Source of the DNA: JANRIC01 sp033765345
GTDB lineage: Bacteria; Bacteroidota; Bacteroidia; Cytophagales; Microscillaceae
Assembly (NCBI GenBank): GCA_033765345.1
Contig: JANRIC010000074.1
Coordinates: forward strand, 1 to 22,492
Length of the DNA: 22,492 nucleotides
Reading direction: 5' to 3'
A model generated the notes under the pieces. That model was not told the DNA's origin, searched no databases, and saw only the letters and a list, made by a program, of their open reading frames with translations. The first letter of the stretch is position 1. Every line of letters begins with the position of its first letter. The position numbers were made by a program, and so were the translations under genes. Below are positions 8,032-14,587 of this stretch, piece after piece.

Positions 8032-8066
8032 GCGTTTTTCCAAATATCAGAGATTTGGAAAAACGC
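8032..8066. terminator. Bidirectional intrinsic terminator between convergent genes
   Basis: A perfect 14-bp stem (GCGTTTTTCCAAAT at 8032-8045, ATTTGGAAAAACGC at 8053-8066) has a 7-base loop. It separates the plus-strand DUF2934-like gene from the minus-strand symporter gene. T-rich stretches lie on both sides (GTTTTT within the stem; GGGTATTTTTTAG after it on the plus strand), so it can end transcription from either direction. Confidence 0.85.
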
Positions 8067-8079
8067 TCTAGGGTATTTT

Positions 8080-9858
8080 TTAGAATATTTGCACGCGGTT
8101 GGTTGCAAATCTGAGGGTAAAGATAGAGATCACAATCAAAACTGCATAGATTAGGGCTTGATTCCAATTGGCAAAGATGATTTCTCCGGTGAGGAAAAGT
8201 GTAGAATAAGCAAAAACGATGGCACTGAACCAAGCCAGGAACAAGAATTTGAGTCCTGATTTTTGGGGTGAAAGCTTTAATGCCTGGCGCACAGGCTTCC
8301 AGTATCCCTGGGGTTCTACTTTGAGATAGAATTTATGTAAGGTATTGGGGTGGGTGGGTTGCGTCAGGAAGGTAGCCACCAACCAGGCAAGGGTAGTAAA
8401 ACCTACCGTCAGGAAAAAGCCTCTTGGGTCTTCCTGAATGCCTTTGCCCCAGGCCGGGTCAAAAAGCGCCAAATAATACTTGGCAAAGGCATAAGCCATA
8501 AAGGGGGCAATTGTAGCCACGATCTCACTCCAGGCATTGATTCGCCACCAGTACCAGCGCAGAATCATCACTAAACCTAAGCCAGCACCACATTCTACAA
8601 TGAATCCCCAGGCATTCGAGATATTGCCGATTTGGGTTGTTACGCCCAAAGAAATTAACATCAGTAGCACAGTAGCGATTCTGGAGACATTGACCAGGGT
8701 TTTTTCGTTGGTTTCAGGTCCGCTCACTCTTTTGTAGAGGTCATTGACGATGTAGCTTGCGCCCCAGTTAAGTTGTGTCGAAATCGTACTCATGTATGCA
8801 CTTAGAAAAGCCACCAACAATAAACCTCTCAGTCCGCTGGGCAGAAAATCTTTCATGGCCATGACATAACCCAATTTTTTATCGGCAGCGGTCAGATCAG
8901 GATATAAAACCAAAGAAGCCAAACCCACCAAAATCCAAGGCCAGGGACGGACACAGTAATGGGCTACCTGAAAGAATAAAGTGGCATATACAGCATCTTT
9001 TTCGCTTCGGGTGCTCATCATCCTTTGGGCGATATAACCTCCGCCACCAGGCTCGGCGCCGGGGTACCAGCTTGCCCACCATTGTACGGTTGTAAAAGCC
9101 AAAAAGCTTCCGATACTCAATGTAAGAGCTTGTGCAGCTCCTCCGACTGTCTGCCTGCTGAGATTGGGGAAGTAGGAGAATGTCCAGGCTGGTAATTCGG
9201 CTTTCAGCCCAGCGATGCCTCCCACTGCTTCGGAATTGACGACTATAAAAGCCAACACGATTGTACCGCCCATAGCGATGATAAACTGTATAAAGTCGGT
9301 CATCACTACACCTAGAAAACCTGACATACTGGAGTAAATCATCACAATGGTCATGGCAATAGCTGTATAAAAGAGAGCAGTTGTATTGTCTAAACCAAAA
9401 AAGACTTGAAATAAGCTAATCAGTGCTACATTCACCCAGCCAATGATGATGGCATTCATAAATATACCATAATAAACCGCTCTAAAAGCACGAAGTACAA
9501 AAGCGGGCTTACCGGAATAACGCACCTCAATAAATTCTAAGTCGGTAAGTACTTCTGCCCTTCGCCAAAGCCTGGCAAAGAAAAAGGTAGTAAGCATCCC
9601 ACCTGCCAGAAAGTTCCACCAAAGCCAGTTACCGGCGATGCCATTTAAGGCGACCATTTCTGTCACAGCAAGCGGGGTATCGGCGGCAAAGGTAGTAGCC
9701 ACCATAGAAGTACCGGCAATGTACCAGGGAAGATTACGCCCACCCAGGAAGAAATTATCGGTGTTTTGCCCGGCTTTGCGGGTATAATAAATGCCGATGC
9801 CCATTGTAAGCATCAGAAAAAAAGCAATCACAAACCAGTCTAATGCGCTTAGTATCAT
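8080..9858 (-). CDS. Sodium:solute symporter family (SSS) transporter
   Basis: The 592-residue inner-membrane protein has about 13-14 hydrophobic segments along its length. Its N-terminus is typical of SSS/SLC5 transporters: helix L-D-W-F-V-I-A-F-F-L-M-L, then D-N-F-F-L-G-G-R-N-L-P-W-Y-I-A-G-T-S-M-V and A-T-T-F-A-A-D-T-P-L. This is the region of the sodium and substrate site. A conserved segment with D-F-I-Q-F follows near residue 188, as does S-A-Y-M-S-T-I-S-T-Q-L-N-W-G, part of the Na+ site helix. It imports an organic solute with sodium; the substrate cannot be told from sequence. It has its own transcript: 135 bases separate it from the phosphatase gene upstream, and it ends at the shared hairpin. 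Confidence 0.92.
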   Translation of the reverse strand: MILSALDWFVIAFFLMLTMGIGIYYTRKAGQNTDNFFLGGRNLPWYIAGTSMVATTFAADTPLAVTEMVALNGIAGNWLWWNFLAGGMLTTFFFARLWRRAEVLTDLEFIEVRYSGKPAFVLRAFRAVYYGIFMNAIIIGWVNVALISLFQVFFGLDNTTALFYTAIAMTIVMIYSSMSGFLGVVMTDFIQFIIAMGGTIVLAFIVVNSEAVGGIAGLKAELPAWTFSYFPNLSRQTVGGAAQALTLSIGSFLAFTTVQWWASWYPGAEPGGGGYIAQRMMSTRSEKDAVYATLFFQVAHYCVRPWPWILVGLASLVLYPDLTAADKKLGYVMAMKDFLPSGLRGLLLVAFLSAYMSTISTQLNWGASYIVNDLYKRVSGPETNEKTLVNVSRIATVLLMLISLGVTTQIGNISNAWGFIVECGAGLGLVMILRWYWWRINAWSEIVATIAPFMAYAFAKYYLALFDPAWGKGIQEDPRGFFLTVGFTTLAWLVATFLTQPTHPNTLHKFYLKVEPQGYWKPVRQALKLSPQKSGLKFLFLAWFSAIVFAYSTLFLTGEIIFANWNQALIYAVLIVISIFTLRFATNRVQIF

Positions 9859-9993
9859 GTGTATAATTTTTAGGAGTATTGCAAGATAGGGATTTTTTAG
9901 AATTCCAATAAAAACGAAGAGAATAATTAGGCTAATCGCATCAAAAAACGATATTTTTTATGCTACATACTTCTTTTGGAGCGAGACCACTAT

Positions 9994-11595
9994 CTACATC
10001 CTAAAACCAATGATCAATACATCATCTGTTTGGGGGATTTTACCTTTCCAGGCTTCAAATTCGGCGTGAAGCTTTTTCTTTTGCTCACCCAGAGGCAGGC
10101 GGTTGATAGAAAGCAGGAGATTACGGAATTTGCGGGTCATATACTTACGCTCTTCTTTTTCACCGAACTGATCCTGAAAGCCGTCAGTAAAAATATAAAA
10201 TACATCATTGGGCTGTGCTTGGATCGTGTGCAGTTTGAAAGATTTCTCAGTCCGATACTGAGAGCTACCTACCGGATAGCGTGAACCCTTGATAATCTCG
10301 AGTTCTTGCTTACGAACATAAAACAATGGATTGTGCGCAGCCGCATACTGCACTACCTGATTGCTTTCGTCAATCATGAGGGCGACCATATCCATTCCGT
10401 CGTGGATTTCACTTTTGCCATTACGACTGGTGAGCATATCGATGATCTTACGATCAAGCTCTTTGAGCAGCACGTCTGGGCGGGTAACCCGCATTTCGTG
10501 GACGATTTCATTGATCAAAGAGTGCCCGATTACCGTCATAAATGCCCCCGGTACACCGTGTCCGGTACAGTCGGCTGCAATCAGCACTTTGATCCTTCCT
10601 TCTACGGTTTTGATTTCTTCAAACCAATAAAAATCACCACTTACAATATCTTTGGGTTGATAATAAATAAAAGCATCTCTAAAATGCTCCACGACCCAAT
10701 CTGATTCCGGGGTGATGGCTTCTTGGATTTTCTGGGCGTATCGAATGCTATTGGTCAGGTCTTCGTGCAGTTCTTCCAGTTTACGGCTTTGCTGCATATA
10801 ATCATCTCTGACCGAACGGATTTGTTTGTTTTTAATGTCCAGAATACGGGCGGCTTCGGCAAGGATTTCGGTTTTTTGTTCACCTGCTATTTCAAATCTT
10901 TTCAGATTGTCATAGAGTCTCACTAGGCGAGCGTTGCGGTCTGAAAGCTCACGGACTTCGTCGGCCAGCCTTTTGTTTTCGACATCCAGAGAAATGTGTG
11001 CATGATCCTGGGGTCTATGAAGAGACGATGGCTGGCTGCGCTCCCGGATATAAAAAATGCCAAGCCAATAGGCTACCAAAGAAAAATTAGATACAAACTG
11101 AATAAATTTGGGATTATGTAGCTGTATCAGGGATTGTAAGTCAGTAAATTCTGACTCGAGCAAAAATAAACCTGCCATACTGAGCAGGGTAAAAACCAAC
11201 ACAATCAAGAAAACAATGCGTTTAGTAAGTAAAAGTGACATCAGCGGCACTGTGAAAATCCAAAAAATAAAAGGAGATTTCATGCCACCAGAGAAAAATA
11301 TCAACATAAAATAAGAGACATAACTTAAAAAGATAAAGCCATAAACCAGCGGAATCCGAACCTTATGTAGGTTGAAAAAAAATAATATCACGCAAAAAAA
11401 AATTGCTACACCACCTGGCGTACCAAAGAGCCATCCCTGATTCCAAAATAAAAAAGTAGAAACCAAGAGGTACACCAACCCATTGGATATTACGAAGGCA
11501 AAAAAATACTTTTTGCCCAAGAAACTCCTTTCCAGGGGTTTTACTTGTAAATTTTGTGCAATTATATTTTCCACTGGAATTTCCTGCCTCGACAT
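9994..11595 (-). CDS. Membrane-anchored SpoIIE/RsbU-type serine phosphatase (copy 1)
   Basis: The 533-residue protein has six hydrophobic segments (about residues 29-51, 61-76, 81-103, 108-124, 126-146, 164-184). A charged coiled-coil follows (about 200-285), then a PP2C-like SpoIIE domain (about 290-533). Metal-binding acidic residues are visible: D321 in S-G-D-F-Y-W, D342 in A-D-C-T-G-H-G-V-P-G-A-F-M, D471 in T-D-G-F-Q-D-Q-F-G, and D524-D525 in Q-T-D-D-V. The phosphatase should therefore be active, dephosphorylating Ser/Thr on partner proteins such as anti-sigma antagonists, with the membrane part as sensor. No STAS antagonist or HATPase kinase lies in the window. It is a tandem paralogue of the next gene (C-terminal halves roughly two-thirds identical by eye); 158 bases separate the two, so each may have its own promoter. 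Confidence 0.9.
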   Translation of the reverse strand: MSRQEIPVENIIAQNLQVKPLERSFLGKKYFFAFVISNGLVYLLVSTFLFWNQGWLFGTPGGVAIFFCVILFFFNLHKVRIPLVYGFIFLSYVSYFMLIFFSGGMKSPFIFWIFTVPLMSLLLTKRIVFLIVLVFTLLSMAGLFLLESEFTDLQSLIQLHNPKFIQFVSNFSLVAYWLGIFYIRERSQPSSLHRPQDHAHISLDVENKRLADEVRELSDRNARLVRLYDNLKRFEIAGEQKTEILAEAARILDIKNKQIRSVRDDYMQQSRKLEELHEDLTNSIRYAQKIQEAITPESDWVVEHFRDAFIYYQPKDIVSGDFYWFEEIKTVEGRIKVLIAADCTGHGVPGAFMTVIGHSLINEIVHEMRVTRPDVLLKELDRKIIDMLTSRNGKSEIHDGMDMVALMIDESNQVVQYAAAHNPLFYVRKQELEIIKGSRYPVGSSQYRTEKSFKLHTIQAQPNDVFYIFTDGFQDQFGEKEERKYMTRKFRNLLLSINRLPLGEQKKKLHAEFEAWKGKIPQTDDVLIIGFRM

Positions 11596-11753
11596 TTAAA
11601 ATCCTGAGTATTATAATTATATATTAGATTATGCTTGTAAGTGTTGTGATAATAGGTATTTGTGTATATGAATTCTATGGTTAAAGCAAACGACTTGCAA
11701 TATAACTGATTTACATGAAATAACATCAATTTTAGAGATACAATTCTAAAAAA

Positions 11754-13346
11754 TCACATCCGAAAACCAATCACAAGCACATCATCTGTTTGAGGTATAT
11801 TTCCTTTCCAGTGTTCGAATTCGGATTTTACTTTTTCTCCTTGCATCTTGAGCGGCATCCGGTTGATGGTACATAAAAAATTACGGAATCGGCGAGTCAT
11901 GTATTTTCTTTTTTCTTTTTCACCGAATTGATCCTGAAAGCCATCTGTAAAGATATAAAACACATCTCCGGGTTCGGCTTGTACCGTATGAAGTTTAAAT
12001 TCCTTACGGGTTTTGTATTGGGAGCTTCCTACGGCAAATTTAGAACCTTTGAGTTCGTGTATCTTTTCTTTTCGCACATAATACATCGGATTATGTGCAG
12101 CTGCATAGTGGATAAGTTTTTGCCTGTCATCAATCATAAGTACCACCATATCCATGCCATCGTGGATTGCTTGCCCGTTGCGGCTACTAAGTGTTTCTAT
12201 AAGCTTGCGGTCAAGCTCCTGTAGAAGCCAGTCAGGCTGTAGAACCTTCATTTCATTGACAATTTCATTGATCAACGAATTGCCCATAATGGTCATAAAA
12301 GCCCCAGGAACACCGTGCCCCGTACAATCGGCTACAATCAAAATCTTCATCTGCCCGTCGAGGTATTTTTTTTCGGCAAACCAGTAAAAATCCCCACTGA
12401 CAATATCACGAGGCTGGTAGTAGATAAAAGCATCCCTAAACTTACTGATTACCAGCTCACTATCTGGAGTAATGGCTGCTTGGATTCGCTGGGCATATCG
12501 AATGCTGTTGGTCAGATCTTCATTGATTTCCTCAAGTTTTTTGCTTTGAGTCATAAATCGATCTACCACATTTTGAATTTCCTTATTTTTGGAGCTTAGT
12601 GCCAGGGCAGCCTCAGTGATAATCTCGGTGCGTTGTTCGCTGTTGGTTTCAAATTTTTTGAGATTCTGGTATAATTTGACTAACCTAAAATTACGGTTGT
12701 CCAGCACGTGGAATTGTCGCTTCAGACTTTGATTTTCACGCTGAGAGCCGATCAGTTGCTTTTGAAGGTTGGTATACTTCTGATAATCAAGCCACTCCCT
12801 TAAAACCAATACGACCAAAGCGTATCCTATGAGTGACAATAAGGAATATCGCTCAAGAACAATATCCGAAGAGACCCAAACCGCAAAATGATCCTCGAGA
12901 AAATAATGCTTTAGCCCCAGCGAACCAAAAGCAAACACCGTAAAGGCTGACCAGATGATCATCTCTGTACGATTTCCCAACAAAAAAGCACTCATCGGAA
13001 TAGTCAATAACCAATATACAAAAGGAGAAAAATATACCTCTGAAAAAAATGACAGCACCATAAAAAGTACTCCATAAAAAACAAGGTGCATATTTCTGAA
13101 AAAAGCCTGAAATGATCGTGTAAGAAAAAATACAATTCCCGCAAAAAATACACAAGCCATCACACTCAAACACCATAGTGCCGCAGTATCTTGTGATAAA
13201 ACACGTAAAAGTATATAAAAACCACCATTTACAAGTATTTGAAGCACCATAAAAGACAAAATTTTCTTGTCTTCGGTATCAAATACCCGCTTTTTTTTAT
13301 TTAAAAATTTCTTGGATGGAGTAGAATTTTTTGTTTGCTTGGGCAT
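11754..13346 (-). CDS. Membrane-anchored SpoIIE/RsbU-type serine phosphatase (copy 2)
   Basis: The 530-residue paralogue of the adjacent phosphatase has the same order of parts: basic N-terminal tail, about six membrane segments (28-50, 55-76, 86-103, 106-123, 127-146, 165-183), coiled-coil (190-285) and SpoIIE/PP2C domain (about 288-530). The metal-site residues are intact (D319, D340, D468, D521-D522), and the last ten residues are nearly identical to those of copy 1. The membrane halves are much more diverged, which suggests different input signals feeding the same kind of output. Its start faces the divergent sigma-like gene across a 253-base gap that holds no gene. A tandem duplication followed by sensor divergence is the simplest history. 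Confidence 0.9.
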   Translation of the reverse strand: MPKQTKNSTPSKKFLNKKKRVFDTEDKKILSFMVLQILVNGGFYILLRVLSQDTAALWCLSVMACVFFAGIVFFLTRSFQAFFRNMHLVFYGVLFMVLSFFSEVYFSPFVYWLLTIPMSAFLLGNRTEMIIWSAFTVFAFGSLGLKHYFLEDHFAVWVSSDIVLERYSLLSLIGYALVVLVLREWLDYQKYTNLQKQLIGSQRENQSLKRQFHVLDNRNFRLVKLYQNLKKFETNSEQRTEIITEAALALSSKNKEIQNVVDRFMTQSKKLEEINEDLTNSIRYAQRIQAAITPDSELVISKFRDAFIYYQPRDIVSGDFYWFAEKKYLDGQMKILIVADCTGHGVPGAFMTIMGNSLINEIVNEMKVLQPDWLLQELDRKLIETLSSRNGQAIHDGMDMVVLMIDDRQKLIHYAAAHNPMYYVRKEKIHELKGSKFAVGSSQYKTRKEFKLHTVQAEPGDVFYIFTDGFQDQFGEKEKRKYMTRRFRNFLCTINRMPLKMQGEKVKSEFEHWKGNIPQTDDVLVIGFRM

Positions 13347-13599
13347 TTTTGTTAAATTAGCTTCCTATATCACAATAAAAAAACCGTACCAACTAAGTAA
13401 GAAAATACGTAAAATTCAACAGTGTCTTTAGAGTCAGTTTATTTTCACTAAACTATTAGGAAAGTTTGAATTTCTGAAATAAATTTATTACCTTGTCAAT
13501 CAGTTGATTAGCATAAAATTTGATTGATATTGCTCCAGTGATTCTTCTAAAATGTGTATTTATCCGTACAAAGTGTTAATACAGTAATCGTGTTTGAAT

Positions 13600-14565
13600 A
13601 TGAAAATAAATGCGCCTTTGTCCAATGATGATTTTTTGATTCTTTTAAAAGAGCAAAGGTACGATGATATCCTGGTGCAATGTCAGGACTTTATACGTAA
13701 GAAAGTAGATACGTATCTAAAAAATTTTCAGTATTATCACCAATTTCAAGAAGACTTTTTCCACGAAGTATGTATTCATATTCTGACCAAATCTCTACCC
13801 AGCCCCGGATTTTTGAAAGCCTGTGAAGAAGGAAATACCTTTAAGTTTTATCTCGCCAAATCAATCATAAACTTGTTGAATACCTTGTTATCCAAAGAAA
13901 AAAATAAAAAACAATACATTATTGACCTTGAAAACATCTATTCTCAACACGGAGAAGATTTTGACTCGGACAAATCCTTGTTTTTTATGGATAAAAGCTT
14001 TTGGGGTTTAACCGATTCAAAAGATATCATGGATAGCATTCGCCAAAGATTTGATCGTTTTATGATCAACTTTTATCAGGCATTTCCCAAAATTGCCGAT
14101 AAGCTGGTTCTGCTCTTGAAGCTACAAGCCAGGGTAAGTATCCTTGATGAAGACCTTCGGAATTGTTTTCCGGGAATCCGAAAAAAGGATATGAAGAAAA
14201 TAAGACTTAGCCTAGGTAGTGACGAGATATACCGACAAAAAGAAGACAAAGACCTGTATACATTGATTTATCCTTATTTCCAGACTTACCGTCAGGAAAA
14301 AGGAACTCCCTCAGCTTTGCAGCGTTGGGTCAATCAGCATATCTCCGGTGATAAAAACACACGGGGTATTTTAGATTATCTCGAGATCCGTGAGCGCGAT
14401 ATCGTCTACCGGATCAATGACAAAAAACTATTCTCGGACTTCCTTCATATTTATTTCAAATACAAGGAAGAGGAAACCCCTCAAATCGTGATACAAAAAG
14501 AAGCGATACCAGCGTGGAATCCTTACGAGACAAGAGCTTGGTTGACAGCTTTCAGCGGTCGTTAG
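13600..14565 (+). CDS. Divergent sigma-70-like (ECF-type) protein with extra C-terminal domain
   Basis: The protein has 321 residues when started at the ATG at 13600; a TTG two codons earlier is less likely. Residues about 25-110 follow the pattern of sigma region 2: F-I-R-K-K-V-D-T-Y-L, Q-E-D-F-F-H-E-V-C-I-H-I-L, and F-K-F-Y-L-A-K-S-I-I-N-L-L-N-T-L-L-S-K-E-K (compare the ECF pattern AEDLVQEVFLRL ... RAWLYRIARNLALD). A region 4-like segment may lie near 165-215, but no clear HTH can be read. A further 100-residue C-terminal part is unlike classical ECF factors, which have about 190 residues. The gene is followed after 22 bases by one for a membrane protein with an anti-sigma zinc motif, the usual order for ECF sigma and anti-sigma pairs. 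It could be a true sigma factor or a derived adaptor that has lost promoter binding. Confidence 0.6.
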   Translation: MKINAPLSNDDFLILLKEQRYDDILVQCQDFIRKKVDTYLKNFQYYHQFQEDFFHEVCIHILTKSLPSPGFLKACEEGNTFKFYLAKSIINLLNTLLSKEKNKKQYIIDLENIYSQHGEDFDSDKSLFFMDKSFWGLTDSKDIMDSIRQRFDRFMINFYQAFPKIADKLVLLLKLQARVSILDEDLRNCFPGIRKKDMKKIRLSLGSDEIYRQKEDKDLYTLIYPYFQTYRQEKGTPSALQRWVNQHISGDKNTRGILDYLEIRERDIVYRINDKKLFSDFLHIYFKYKEEETPQIVIQKEAIPAWNPYETRAWLTAFSGR

Positions 14566-14587
14566 GTTTTATTAAATTCTATGCTGT

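Noticed and set aside
10306..12599. Plus-strand open frames within the two phosphatase genes
   Set aside because: They are antisense shadows that occur at matching positions in both paralogues because the underlying domain is conserved.
13594..13599. TTG as start of the sigma-like gene
   Set aside because: The ATG at 13600 is two codons downstream and a more usual start.
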